Assembly (NCBI GenBank): GCA_036346255.1
Contig: JAYEVH010000315.1
Location: 27,624-91,623 of the forward strand
Origin: Ampelocalamus luodianensis
Taxonomy: Eukaryota; Streptophyta; Magnoliopsida; Poales; Poaceae
Length of the DNA: 64,000 nt
Direction: 5' to 3'
The notes under the pieces were generated by a model that saw only the letters and a program-made list of their open reading frames with translations, was not told where the DNA came from and did not search any database. Both the position numbers and the translations under genes were made by a program. Positions 33,311 through 45,438 of this stretch are shown here, piece after piece. Numbering within the stretch: position 1 is the first letter of the stretch; every line of letters starts with the position of its first letter.

Positions 33311-35956
33311 TGTGATGCCCTTTTCCGGAACCCCCCCCCTTTTGCCAAGGTCAACCCCGCCGGACCGGATCCCCTCCTCCTTCCTCCTCGCGTGCATGCG
33401 CCGTGTTGCCGCGCGCGCACGCCACCGCCGCCGCCTCGCACCGCCGCCTCGCCGCCATCATTCCTCCGCGGCGCGCCGCGCGCCGAGCCGTGTAGCTCGC
33501 CGGACCCCTTCTCTCGCTTCCCGCCGGCTTTAAAGCCCTAACCCGCACCTCCGCTTCCTCCACCAAGCAAGCACCCGAGAGCAAGAAGAGCGTAAAAGAG
33601 AGAAGAAGAAGAGGAGCCGAGCCTTACGCCTCCGGTCGCGCCGCTCTAGCCGCACCTCCGTAGTCGTCGTCGCCGCCGCCGCCCTTCCCGTTGCCATCGC
33701 CGTGAGCTCCGGGCCTCCGGTTCCGGCGTCGCCCGCCGCCGCCTCCTCTTCCTCCGCCGCCGCCTCTCTCTCTCCCCGTAGCGCCGCCCACACACCCTCC
33801 CTTTCTCTGCGCCGCCGCCGCCTATCTTTCTGCGCCGCTGGGCAGCGTGCGCGTGGCTCGGCGCCACGCTTGCTGCTGCTTTTCAATGCACGTGTGGCCG
33901 GCCGATTTTGGCTACGGGCCGAGTTTGGTTTTTCTTTTGTTTGCGATTTTAGTTTCTTTTTCTATTTTAATTTAAAAGCTAGACTTTAAATATTATTATC
34001 TCCTCATTTCAACTCCAAAATTGTGAAATAAATTTCTAAAATTTCTAAAATCAAGATCTTGCTAATGGCATAGGTCTTGTTCAATTTGGAGTTCATTTGT
34101 GTATTCTGTGTATTTAATTGCTCTCGTTGCTTGTCGTTTATTTTTGCTTGTTCCCTTGCGTAGATTTTGGAGACAGGAGACCTCCACGCCGATCAAGGAC
34201 AAGACTACTCGGACTCTCTCCCTCACAACCAAGGCGAGTCGATACTTTGATCATATTGAGCCTACATTTTATGCAAATTATATTCTTTTAAAGTAGCAAA
34301 TTGCATGCTTTAATTCTTTAATCAAATGTATGTTAAAGCTCAAGGTAGTTAATTACCCATTTGTTGAATAATTAATTATTATGCCATCCTTGATAATTTG
34401 AATCCCTTAATTCCGTTGTCACCCTAGTAATTATATGGTAATACTAGCTATAGGTTGTACTTAGCGACATGCTAGACTTGCTTAAGTACAGGGACATTAA
34501 CGTGTCCTAATCATCATCTTTTCAATCATAAATGATTTGGCGGTCATTGAGGGTAAATGACCGAGATGGTTGAATTTCTTTGTATTTTACATCTCAAAAC
34601 CCTAAATCGCTAATACCGATGCAGGCGGATGGTAAGATGGTGGGTGCGGATGTAGCACGAGAATGGCGGGAATGTGGTTGAGCCGCCCGCACAACCCTAA
34701 GGACTTAATCTTGTCACGACCTCACTGTATAACAAGTACAACCACAAGTCCGCAACAAAGCGCGACTTGGCTTAGTACATTTATCGAATCGAAAATCATC
34801 TCTTTGGAGGTTAAAGGAGGCACAAGCTTTGGGTATGTCGGGCTTGGATGGGACACCGAGTCAAGGGTGAAGTTCGCGCCGCCGAGGTGTAGCCACGCCA
34901 CGCCCGATCGCGAGGTGGACATCCCGCGCAGCGATGGGCATAACCCCATATGGGTGAGACGAGGGAAGGGGCGAGATATTTAGAAAAGTTATTGTGACAA
35001 CCTCTCGACTACACGACTACGGAATCGTGTAGGGCAACGAGTTAATTGTCTCTTGTGGGTAAAGTGTACAAATCTCTGCAGAGTTATAAACTGTTTAAAC
35101 AGCCGTGCCTACGGTCAAAGGCGGACATGGGAACTTAACTTGAGTTAGTTCTATTTCAAAACCTTGTTGGGTGGTATGAAAATTGTGGCGGGCTCACCTA
35201 GCCCTGAGATTGGTTATTCCTGGGTCTTTGTACCCAGTGTCGTTTAGTGGTGGATGTAACCACAATCAAAATTAAGCATGAAGGTGGAGGTAACCTCTGC
35301 TAATATAAATATTGCACAATTTCTCTCTATATCTAAAATGAAATTGTTAAAAATGCTAAGTGCTAGGAATTTGTACTTATGATAATTAAAAGTATTGCTT
35401 TCGCAAATAAAAGAACCGAGCCATCCTTGTAAGCCTTGCATGTATATCATTGCATTGTGTATTGGCTCATGAGCACAGTAGTTGTGCTCATCCTCGTTCT
35501 CCCCAAACCCTTGGATGACGCTGATGGAGGAGACTATGCTTACTACGAGGAACCGTGGTTGATGGACAAGGAAACGGCGAAGAGTAGTCTAGGATCTGTA
35601 GTTCAGGCCTCGACGCAGATCTAAGTTGACTCGTTGGTACTTATGTACAACCAATATTACCGGTCCTTGGGTAATATCGATCATACGTGGTGCCCGATCG
35701 CTTGCCCGTGAAGAGATGAGCTCTACCCTTTGCTTCCGCCATCGCTTTGTTGTTCGTATTGTAATCAATTTGGCCCGACGCCCTCGTTGTAAAACTCGAC
35801 CGACGTGGTCTATGTCACTCGTTGTTTGTAATAATGATACTTTAGTTCACGCCATGTATGAATGATTCAGCAATGCTCGTGAGTGCTATCTATCGATCCG
35901 AGGAATAGCACGTCGCTTTCACTGCAGGATTCGGATTAGAAAATCCGGTCCGACAG
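33311..35956 (+). repeat. 5' LTR of the complete gypsy
   Basis: 2646 bp, TG...CA. The first 700 bases are GC-rich with proline/arginine-like shadow ORFs; the rest is AT-rich. It aligns with the 3' LTR end to end. Differences cluster at CpG sites (for example CATGAG against CGCGAG near 35469) and in short indels. Confidence 0.96.
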
Positions 35957-36158
35957 AGTCAGATCGAGCATACGATCAGAGTCTTAGTTAGATTGGTCGT
36001 TACCTTAAGGACTTGGATCTTATCTTCAAAACTAAGAAAAAGCTTTGTTAAAAATATAGAGTATTTATTGCTTCTACTCTTCACTCCTAGTCCTGATTTA
36101 TCTTTATTTCACTTGAGTTTTACCTGTCGTGACCTCCTCTTGTTTTCAAAATTTGTAG

Positions 36159-37048
36159 ATGGCTACCCGTCGTCGGATGGCGTGGGACCTCCTCGCTCAC
36201 GGAGAGAACGAGGAGGCTTCGCGGACATACTTCGCCACCGATGTTGTACCTTGGTTTTCCCGTCACACCCACGCCCGTGGTAGGATGACGAGGATCAAAC
36301 CCGCGAGTCCCGGACGATGGAGGTGTACCTCCGCCGTGGTTGGCGAGTTCACTTCCTTCCTCTTCGTGGCCGAGGCACCCGGCTAGCCGCCACGACGCCA
36401 TTCAGACGCCGCCGCGCGCCGCTTCCACCCGCTTGTGTTGGAAGTACGAGGATCTCTTGCCGAGGTCACCCTTACGCTTCTACCCGCACCTCCCGCACGA
36501 GGAGCGTGTCCCGGCAATTTTCGACACGAGACGACGACCCTCGCTGACGCAGCGAGTCCAGCTTACGCAGCGATGATAGCCACCATCACCGCCGCCATGG
36601 ATGAGATCAGCGAGCGGACACTCCTCACCGCAGCTATGCCCACTCCACACCCTTCGAGCAACATGATCGGAGTGATGAAGCTCACCCACCGCAAAGACAG
36701 AGAGGATGCGGTGCAGAGAGGGACGCCGCTCTTGCAGAGTTGGCACGCCTCGGGCCGCCGCACGGTCCTCGCCCGGCCCCGTTGCACCTCTCGCCGCCCC
36801 GCCCTCCCAAGGCCGAGCCGACGTTCTCGTCGAGGACCCGTCTCGACTCACAAAGACGCAGCAGTGCGCCGCGCGCCGTCCGGCCGTCGCCTAGAGAGTC
36901 GGCCGTGGGCGCGCCCCGCCCACCGCCTGGTTTGACGAGTCCAGCCGTGGACGCCACTCGGCCGCTCACGCCTCGCCCCGTTCGCGAAGCTTGGCCGAGC
37001 CGCTCTCGCTTCGCCTCGCAATCAGTATCACTCGTGGTCACCCCGTAG
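36159..37048 (+). pseudogene. extra open region (ORF0) upstream of gag
   Basis: About 900 bases between the 5' LTR and gag keep coding character across shifting frames. It begins at an ATG (MATRRRMAWDLLAHGENEEA) and continues with WKYEDLLPRSPLRFYPHLPH in another frame near 36430-36490 and a proline/arginine-rich tail to 37048. It is not gag, which starts at 37348, and I do not recognise it. It is followed by a pyrimidine-rich TTTCTTTCTTTTGTAG at about 37113-37128 that resembles a splice acceptor. Function unknown; frame breaks mean it is probably not translated intact in this copy. Confidence 0.5.
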
Positions 37049-37347
37049 AGCATTGCCGATTAGTTTAGGTTAGCTAGCGCTTGCCGAGATCTTTGGGTTG
37101 CAAGCACTTTTGTTTCTTTCTTTTGTAGACGATGTGTTTGTATTCTGTGTCATGACTTAGCTTAGTGTATAAGCTTTGTTCGAGAGTCATGTAACACTTA
37201 ACCCCCTTATTATAGTGTAGCCGCTCTAGGCTTTGTATTGTACTTGCTTCGTTCTTTTGTTGGCCTTGTTCTTGTCTGTGTGTGCCTTAGAGGGCTAGTG
37301 AACCCTCTTATACTCCCTCTAGTTCTAAGCTTCAGAGCTTCTTCAGG

Positions 37348-38640
37348 ATGCCGCCAAGAAGAGCTGCCGCCCCAGTCCGTGGAGCCTTCGCCGCAGGCCG
37401 AGGAAGAGGCCGTGGCCGTGGCCGTGGTCGTGGCCAAGGCCGAGGACAGGAACTGCCTCCTCCACCACCAGCAAACCCGACAATGACCCAAGTCATGTTT
37501 CAGCAGACTCAGATTCTTCAGGCGTTACTAAACAATCGCCAGATCGACCACCGATCGCAACTCCAAGCCGCGATTTTCTCAGACAAGACCTCTCACCTTT
37601 CTTTGCGACCAATGAACCGCTAGAAGTCAAGACGGCTCGTGGACACCGAGAAGAAACTCCGCCTTGCCCACTGCTCAAATGAAGACAAGGTGGATTTCGC
37701 CACCCATCAGCTGAAAGGCGCCGCCGCCGCCTGGTGGGAGAATTACCTCGCCGCCCGAGGTGATGTGAATCTAGAGGAAGAAGAAGCAGGAATAGCGGAA
37801 GTCGTAGCATCTACGATTGGAGCCCCACAAGATCCCGCTACCTCTGCCGCCGCAATAGAAGAAGTTGCGGAAATACAACAAGCTGAAGTTGAACCCGCAT
37901 GGCACCGATTCTCGGGAGGAATTCAAAGCCGCTGTGGCCAACCGCATCAGTGGAACAATGAGATTGAAGAAGAATGAATTGAGCTCTCAAGCGGTCGGAT
38001 GTCGAACGAGTATCTAACCAAGTTTAACCGACTTGCACACGCCCCAATGATGTAGCGGATGAAGAAGAGAAAATCGACCGCTTTGTTGAAGGAATGCGTG
38101 AGGACATGAGAGGACAGCTTATCCTCCATGATTACTCTAGCTTCCAGCAGTTAGTTAATAAAGCCCTCATTTGTGAAAATGAGAAGAAGATCATGGAGAT
38201 TAGCCGCAAAAGGAAGATGTCATTTCAGAGGCCACAAGGTAGCTTTCCCCAGAAGCCTACATTCCAAGGCAGCTCATCTTTCAGATCGTCTGCAGCCTCT
38301 TCTCAGAAAACTCAAGTTTCCACCCCGCGTCCCCAAGGAAGTGGATTCGGTGCTCTCCGCCCCGCCGGGCAACCAGCAGTAGTCAACCCAGCAGCAAACC
38401 TCCACTGCTTCGCTTGTGGAGAAAGAGGACACTTTGCCAATCGTTGTCCTACCCGTCAGAATGCTCCAGCAAGACTCAACACAGGAGTAACGCCAGTTCA
38501 AGGCAGGACCCCAGCCCCAAGCAAGAGTCACCAGACTTCACAGGCATCAAGGTCTACACCAACACAAAGTCATGGCGTGTGAACCACGCCACACCGAGGA
38601 AGCTCAAGGTGCTTCAGAGTACTAATGGGCACGTTCCTCG
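37348..38640 (+). pseudogene. gag of the complete gypsy, frameshifted
   Basis: Gag starts MPPRRAAAPVRGAFAAG followed by an RG-repeat tract, then LPPPPPANPTMTQVM, as in grass Tekay elements. The capsid part (LRLAHCSNEDKVDFATHQLK, AAAAWWENYLAA) is in a second frame from 37639. A third frame from 38094 gives QLILHDYSSFQQLVNKALI and the zinc knuckle CFACGERGHFANRC at about 38406-38447. An acidic, alanine-rich stretch (about 37762-37890) interrupts the normal capsid sequence. At least two frameshifts. Confidence 0.9.
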
Positions 38641-39120
38641 TTAATTCAACACTGCACAAGTTTTGTTTGATTCGAGCTTCGCACTCTTTTATTTCAAGAA
38701 AGTTTGTTGAAAGGCTTAAGTTGCCAACCTATAAGTTAAAGAAACCCGTGGTACTTAGCTCACCCGGGATCCTTTATGCTACCTCGTCGGTCCGGTAGAA
38801 ATTGCTATGGAACATTAGGATTCCTAGCAAACCTTCCGTGCTAGAATCTCAAACGCTGGATATCATCCTAGGATGGATTGGTTGGCCAAATATCAAGGAT
38901 TGATAGATTGTGCCAACAGAAAAGTGGTGCTCACCAAGAACCCAGAGACCACAATAAGAGTTAGTGTGGATCGTTCCTCTCCTTTGAATAGAACAATCCA
39001 CCACATTGGAGAGTTGTCCCTAGAGACAACGCCTGTAGTTCAAGCTTACCCCGATGTCTTCCCAGAAGAATTACTGTGCATGCCACTGCATGAGATGTTG
39101 AGTTTGTCATCAACTTGAAG
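38641..39120 (+). pseudogene. gypsy protease, frameshifted
   Basis: The active site region reads TTTGATTCGAGCTTCGCACTC near 38667, two bases shorter than the family's DSGASHS coding sequence, which destroys the motif. Downstream KLPTYKLKKPV and, in another frame at 38873-39118, MDWLAKYQGLIDCANRKVVL mark the normal protease end and linker to RT. Confidence 0.83.
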
Positions 39121-39155
39121 CCGAGGACAGCCCAATTGCTAAGAGACCATACAGA

Positions 39156-40364
39156 ATGGCCGCTGACGAACTTGAAGAACTTAAGACACAAATTGAAGAC
39201 TTGCAAGACAAAGGTTTTATTAGACCTAGTTCTTCTCCCTGGGGTTCGCCAGTTCTCTTTGTGAAGAAGAAAGATGGCACCGCCAGATTATGTGTGGACT
39301 ACAGAGCACTCAATGATGTGACCATCAAGAACAAGTATCCCTTACCTCGCATTGATGACCTGTTCGATCAGTTGACAGGAGCATCAGTTTTCTCCAAGAT
39401 AGACCTGAGGTCAGGATACCATCAGCTTAAGATCAGGAATGAGGATATTCCTAAGACGGCTTTTACCACCCGGTATGGCCTGTATGAGTTCACTGTCATG
39501 CCGTTTGGCTTGACCAATGCGCCAGCCTACTTCATGAACCTCATGAACAAAGTATTCATGGAATACTTAGACAAGTTTGTTGTCGTGTTCATAGACGACA
39601 TCTTGATCTATTCAAAGACCGATGAAGAACATTCTGAACACTTGCAATTGGTCTTAGAAACACTTAAAGAGAATCATCTTTATGCCAAGTACAGTAAATG
39701 TGAATTTTGGCTTCATAAAATCAGTTTCCTCGGACACATTGTATCCGCTGGAGGAATCGCAGTTGATCCATCCAAAGTAGCAGCTGTAATGGAGTGGAAA
39801 CAACCCACATCGGTGACGGAAGTGCGTAGTTTTCTCGGCTTGGCCGGATACTACAGACGCTTCATTGAAGGATTCTCTAAGCTTTCCAAACCAATGACCC
39901 ATCTGCTTAAAAAGGAAAAGAAGTATGATTGGACAGAAGCTTGCGAAAAGAGTTTCCAAGAATTGAAGAAAAAGTTAACTTCTGCCCCAGTATTAATCCT
40001 GCCAGATATACATCAAGACTTCGAAGTCTATTGTGATGCATCGCGCCAAGGTCTTGGTTGCGTACTCATGCAAGGAGGAAAAGTTGTAGCTTATGCTTCA
40101 AGACAACTCCGTCCTCACGAAGACAACTATCCAACTCATGATTTGGAGTTAGCAGCAGTAGTGCATGCCTTAAAAATTTGGCGACATTACTTGATTGGAA
40201 ATCATTGTAATATCTACACAGACCACAAGAGTCTCAAGTACATTTTCACCCAATCAGACCTCAACCTTCGACAAAGAAGATGGTTAGAGTTAATAAAGGA
40301 TTATAACTTGGATGTCCATTATCATCCTGGAAAGGCTAATGTAGTTCTTGATGCATTGCCGTAA
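39156..40364 (+). CDS. gypsy reverse transcriptase-RNase H, intact 402-codon ORF
   Basis: Copies element RNA into DNA and degrades the RNA strand, inside the virus-like particle. RT: GFIRPSSSPWGSPVLFVKKK (residues about 22-41), YPLPRIDDLFDQL, FSKIDLRSGYHQ, MPFGLTNAPAYFM, and the catalytic FIDDILIYSK (about 147-156). RNase H: CDASRQGLGCVL (first Asp), THDLELAAVVHAL (Glu), IYTDHKSLKYIF (second Asp), and GKANVVLDALP with the last Asp. No internal stop. It is normally part of Gag-Pol, so the ATG at 39156 is just the first Met in an open stretch. The decayed version lies at 1150-2390. Confidence 0.93.
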   Translation: MAADELEELKTQIEDLQDKGFIRPSSSPWGSPVLFVKKKDGTARLCVDYRALNDVTIKNKYPLPRIDDLFDQLTGASVFSKIDLRSGYHQLKIRNEDIPKTAFTTRYGLYEFTVMPFGLTNAPAYFMNLMNKVFMEYLDKFVVVFIDDILIYSKTDEEHSEHLQLVLETLKENHLYAKYSKCEFWLHKISFLGHIVSAGGIAVDPSKVAAVMEWKQPTSVTEVRSFLGLAGYYRRFIEGFSKLSKPMTHLLKKEKKYDWTEACEKSFQELKKKLTSAPVLILPDIHQDFEVYCDASRQGLGCVLMQGGKVVAYASRQLRPHEDNYPTHDLELAAVVHALKIWRHYLIGNHCNIYTDHKSLKYIFTQSDLNLRQRRWLELIKDYNLDVHYHPGKANVVLDALP

Positions 40365-41730
40365 ATCCTCTGCAAGATAATGTCATGATTCAAGAGCATC
40401 AACTTCGAGCTCGCAAGGAATTTGAAGCCCTCAACCTTGAGTTAATAGAGCAAGGCACACTAGCCACAATAGAAGCGTATCCAACTCTAGAAGAGCGAAT
40501 CAAGACCGCTCAAGAAGGGCATCCTGGAGTCCAGAGATTCAAGCATCTCATGGTAAAAGGAAAGGCCCCTAAGATGTCAGAAGATCAGCAGGAATCCTTT
40601 GGTACGGGAAACGACTCTTTGTCCCCCACCAGAAGGAACTCAAAGATCTGATTCTAAAGGAAGCTCACGCTCGCTTACACTGCACTCCAGCAAGCACCAA
40701 GATGTACCAAGACATGAAGATTTTGTATTGGTGGCCACGAATGAAAAGAGATATCGCGAGTATGTAGCTTGTTGTGATGTATGTCAGTGAATCAAGGTGA
40801 ACATCAAAGACCAACGGATTGCTACAACCTTACAGATCCTCGGTGGAAGTGGGAAGAAATCGGAATGGATTTCATTACCGGTCTACCTCGAACTAAGTCC
40901 GGATGTGACTCAGTATGGGTTATAGTTGACAGATTGACTAAAGTCGCCCACTTCATCCCTGTGAAGACAACTTACAAGGGAGACAAGTTAGCCGAGTTAT
41001 ACATGGCTCGCATCGTGTGTTTGCATGGAGTACCCAAGAGAATAGTCTCCGATCGAGGTTCTCAATTTACCTCGCATTTCTGGGCTAGTTTGCATGATGC
41101 CCTTGGAACACACCTTACCTTCAGCACAGCCTATCATCCGCAGACCGATGGTCAGACGGAAAGAACAAATCAAATTCTAGAAGACATGCTTCGAGCTTGT
41201 GCTTTGGAGTTTACCGTAGACTGGGAAAAATGTCTACCGTATGCCGAGTTTGCATACAATAATAGTTACCAGTCAAGTTTGAAAATGTCCCCATTTGAAG
41301 CACTCTATGGAAGAAAATGCAGAACTCCTCTGCATTGGTCAGAATCAGGTGAAGGATATGTCTTCGGACCAGATACTCTCAAGCAAGCTGAAGAGAAAGT
41401 TCGACTAATCAGAGATCGCCTTCAAGCGGCTGGTCCAGACAGAAGAGTTATGCGACAACCGTCGAAGAGACTTAACCTTCGGTTGGAGATGCTGTGTATC
41501 TCAAGGTATCGCCACTTCGTGGAACCCGAAGATTCAAAGTTAAAGGCAAGCTCGCACCAAGATACATAGGCCCGTTCCCGATCACCGCTAAGCGTGGAGA
41601 AGTTGCCTATCAGCTAGAGCTACCTGAAAGTTTGTCAGACGTCCACAACGTGTTCCATGTCTCTCAACTAAAGAAATGTCTCGAGTACCAAGAGCGGACT
41701 CGCCGGCCATCGCACTTGAGAAAGATTTGA
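40365..41730 (+). pseudogene. gypsy integrase, core intact, ends frameshifted
   Basis: The zinc-binding N domain is split: HLHCTPASTK-like sequence near 40668-40700, then YVACCDVCQ near 40758-40790 with a stop just after. The core from 40781 is open: GMDFITGLPRTKSG, VDRLTKVAHFIPVK, RIVSDRGSQFTSHFWASLHD, YHPQTDGQTERTNQILED, so D,D,E are all present. The frame shifts near 41440 and continues from 41494 with VSPLRGTRRFKVKGKLAPRY and DVHNVFHVSQLKKC. Confidence 0.9.
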
Positions 41731-41890
41731 CTTATCCGAGCACCTGATCAAGATCCTCGACGCCGTCGAAGCGGACAAGACGCCAAGTCATCCGTCTTTG
41801 TAAGGTTCGATGGAGCCATCACTCACCAAAGAAGCCACCGGGAGCGAAGATCAACTTGCCGGATTTCCGCCCTCGTTCTCGAGCGGCTCC
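41705..41890 (+). pseudogene. chromodomain remnant of the complete gypsy
   Basis: Read across frames: DLTYPEHLIKILDAVEADK (about 41728-41785), then EATGSEDQLAGFPPSF (about 41830-41878), which corresponds to ATWEREDQLRADFPSFF of the family. The central KVRWxHHS block is degraded. A purine-rich AAGGTGGGTAGGA precedes the 3' LTR. Confidence 0.75.
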
Positions 41891-41928
41891 AATCTCGGGT
41901 CGAGATTCCGTTTAAGGTGGGTAGGATT

Positions 41929-44597
41929 TGTGATGCCCTTTCCGACCCCTTTTGCCAAGGTCAACCCCGCCGACCGGACCCTCCTCCCTTCCTCACCGCG
42001 TGCATGCGCCGTGTTGCCGCTGCGTGCACGCCACCGCCGCTCTGCACCGCCGCTCCTCGCCGCCATCATTCCTCCGCGCGCGCGCCGCGCCGAGCCGTGT
42101 AGCTCGCCGGACCCCCTTCTCTCGCTTTCCCCGCCGGCTTTAAAAGCCCTAACCCGCACTCCGCTTTCCCCCACCAAGCAAGCACCGAGAGCAAGAAGAG
42201 CGTAAAAGAGAGGAAGAAGAAGAGGAGCTGAGCCTACCGCCTCGGCCGCGCCGCCTAGCCGCACCTCCGTAGTCGTCTTCGTCGCCGCCGCCCTTCCCGT
42301 TGCCATCGCCGTGAGCTCCGGGCCTCCGGTTCCGGCGTCGCCCGAGCCGCCGCCTCCTCTTCCTCCTCCGGCCGCGCTTCTCCCCTTCCGCGCGCGCCGC
42401 CTTTCTCCCCTCCCGCGCGCGCCTCCCACACCCTCCCTTTCTCGCCTGCTCGCTGCCGCCCCTTATGCTTATTGTGCTTTACGCTCGCGTGCCCGTGGCT
42501 GCGCGCCACGCTGCTGCGTTTTCCGGCCACCCGCATCGTGGGCGGGCCGATTTTGGCTACGGCCGAGTTTCGTTTTCTTTTGTTTGCGATTTTAGTTTCT
42601 TTTTCTATTTTAATTTAAAAGCTAGACTTTAAATATTATTATCTCCCTCATTTCAACTCCAAAAATTGTGAAATAAATTTCTAAAAATTTCTAAAATCAA
42701 GATCTTGCTAATGGCATAGGTCTTGTTCAATTTGGAGTTCATTTGTGTATTCTTGTGTATTTAATTGCTCTCGTTGTTTGTCGCTTATTTTGCTTGGTAC
42801 TACTTGCGTAGATTTTGGAGACGCCGGAGACCTCCACGTCGATCAAGGACAAGACTACCCGGACTCTCTCCCCTACAACCAAGGCGAGTCGATACTTTGA
42901 TCATATTGAGCCTACATTTTATGCAAATTATATTCTTTTAAAGTAGCAAATTGCATGCTTTAATTCTTTAATCAAATGTATGTTAAAGCTTAAGGTAGTT
43001 AATTACCCATTTGTTGAATAATTAATTATTATGCCATCCTTGATAATTTGAATCCCTTAATTCCGTTGTCACCCTAGTAATTATATGGTAATACTAGCTA
43101 TAGGTTGTACTTAAGCGACATGCTAGACTTGCTTAAGTACCGGGACATTAACGTGTCCTAATCATCATCTTTTCAATCATAAATGATTTGGGCGTCATTG
43201 AGGTAAATGATCGAGATGGTTGAATTTGTTTGTATTTTACATCTCAAAACCCTAAATCGCTAATACCCGTCAGGCGGATGGTAAGATGGTGGGTGCGGAT
43301 GTAGCACGAGAATGGCGGGAATGTGGTTGAGCCGCCCGCATAACCCTAAGGACTTAATCTTGTCACGACCTCCTGTATAACAGTACAACCACAAGTCCGC
43401 AACAAATCTGCGACTTGGCTTAGTACATTTATCGAATCTGAAAATCATCTCACCGAGGGTTAAAGGAGGCACAAGCTCTGGTATGTCGGGCTTGGATGGG
43501 ACACCGAGTCAAGGGTGAAGTTCGCGATCCGAGGTGTAGCCACGCCACGCCGATCGGGCCGAGGTGAACATCCCGCGCAACGTATGGGCATAACCCCATA
43601 TGGGTGAGACGAGGAAGGCGAGATATTTAGAAAAGTTATTTTGACAACCTCTCGACTACACGACTACGGAATCGTAGGGCAACGAGTTAATTGTCTCTTG
43701 TGGGTAAAGTGTACAAATCTCTGCAGAGTTATAAACTGCTTAAACAAATGTGCCTACGGTCAAAGCGGACATGGGAACTTAACTTGAGTTAGTTCTATTT
43801 CAAAACCTTGTTGGGTGGTATGAAAATTGTGGCGGGCTCACCTAGCCCCGAGATTGGTTATTCCCGGTCTTTGTACCCAGTGTCGTTTAGTGGTGGATGT
43901 AACCACAATCAAAATTAAGCATGAAGGTGGAGGTAACCTCGCTAATATAAATATTGCACAATTTCTCTCTATATCTAAAATGAAATTGTTAAAAATGCTA
44001 AGTGCTAGGAATTTGTACTTATGATAATTAAAGTATTGCTTTCGCAAATAAAAGAACCGAGCCATCCTTGTAAGCCTTGCATGTATATCATTGCATTGTG
44101 TATTGGCTCGCGAGCACGGTAGTTGTGCTCATCCTCGTTCTCCCCAAACCCTTCGGGATGACGACGATGGAGGAGACTATGCTTACTACGAGGAACCGAA
44201 GTTGATGGACAAGGAAACGGCGAAGAGTAGTCTAGGATCCGTAGTCTAGGCCTCGACGCGATCTAAGTTGACTCGTTGGTACTTGCGCACAACCAATATT
44301 ACCCGGTCCTGGGTAATATCGCGATACGTGGTGCCCCGCCGCTTGCCCGTGAAGAGATGAGCTCTACCCTTTGCTTCCGCTATCGCCGTGTTCACGATTG
44401 TAATCAATTTGGCTGATCGACGCCCTCGTTGTAAAACTCGACCGACGTGGTCTATGTCACTCGTTGTTTGTAATAATGATACTTTAGTTCACGCCATGTA
44501 TGAATGATTCAGCAATGCCTGTGAGTGCTATCTACTGATCCAGGGAATAGCACGTCGTTTTCACAGAGGATTCGGATTAGAAAATCCGGGTCCGACA
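41929..44597 (+). repeat. 3' LTR of the complete gypsy
   Basis: 2669 bp, TGTGATGCCC to GGGTCCGACA, immediately followed by the CCGTA duplication. Slightly longer than the 5' LTR owing to small indels. Confidence 0.96.
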
Positions 44598-44602
44598 CCG
44601 TA

Positions 44603-45438
44603 AGGTTCTGTCATTTCTTTCTTTCTACAAGATCAACCATGCTAGTACCACCATGATGTTTTTAAGTCGTCCTATCCTTTCTTTCCACTGCATTTTTTAC
44701 CCCCTCAATAGATAACTGTATTTTTTTTCCTCACAGTTTTGGACCCGCTACTTCACATGCATGCAAACCGTCGTTTTCATGCCACATACCACATGAAGTC
44801 TACCACCAATACCGACGCCTACGTCTGTGCACATGCATGAGCTGATCCATTGAGACCACGCATGCAATCTAGGATCCGGACCGGGTTAGTGTGTGAACGG
44901 TGTTTTGCGAGGAGATAAACATTGCAGGAGATAAACAGTGCCCTGCAATGTACTGTAGTTAGAGCTGAAAACGAGTTGGGCCAGTGCTAGAGCTCGAATA
45001 AAATAGAGGCTCGGCTCGGGAACGGATTTTGATGGGTCAAAAGGTGATTGCATTGTATTTTGATGGGTTGGTCGGAAAAGAATATTGTTTTGATTATGAT
45101 AAAAATTTGACGCTGGGAGCATTTTCTGCGAGTGGATCAGGAAAGGTCAAATACGTTTTAGGTTGGAGTGGGCGGTGGATATCGATCTTTTGCTTTAAAA
45201 TGAAACCATGTTAGAGGACGTGTGCAGAGGGTGGTCGGCACTACCGGTGATCTTTTACTCGATAACTAGTTTTTTATACGTGCGTGCTCTTTCTCGGGCT
45301 GCTCAGAGGATAAACTTACATCCTATAATTAACCAAACAATTAGTTAATTGTATAGTTTTTATAGGATCTACTCAACCCCTTCACAAAAAAAAAAAATTG
45401 TTCAAACAATATAAATAAAAAAAGTATATGGTTGCAAT
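44603..45438. other. intergenic, no gene recognised
   Basis: Non-coding. Contains a short repeated phrase, GGAGATAAACA, at about 44911 and 44929, and a poly-A stretch at about 45388-45399. Nothing else supported. Confidence 0.4.

Larger units (their letters stand above)
33311..44597 (+). mobile_element. complete Tekay/Del-like Ty3/gypsy element, 11.3 kb
   Basis: LTRs at 33311-35956 and 41929-44597 start TGTGATGCCC and end TCCGACA. A perfect 5-bp target duplication, CCGTA, flanks the element (33306-33310 and 44598-44602). Order inside: an extra upstream open region, gag with zinc knuckle, protease, RT, RNase H, integrase, chromodomain. LTR size and chromodomain suggest Tekay. RT-RNase H is one intact ORF with all catalytic residues; gag, protease and the integrase 3' end carry frameshifts. 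LTRs are nearly identical in AT-rich stretches, implying recent insertion. The primer site after 35956 was not recognised. Confidence 0.96.

Noticed and set aside
33345..33989. Several long ORFs on both strands in the GC-rich LTR start
   Set aside because: They lie inside the LTR (matching LTR at 41929) and are low-complexity Arg/Ala/Pro shadows.
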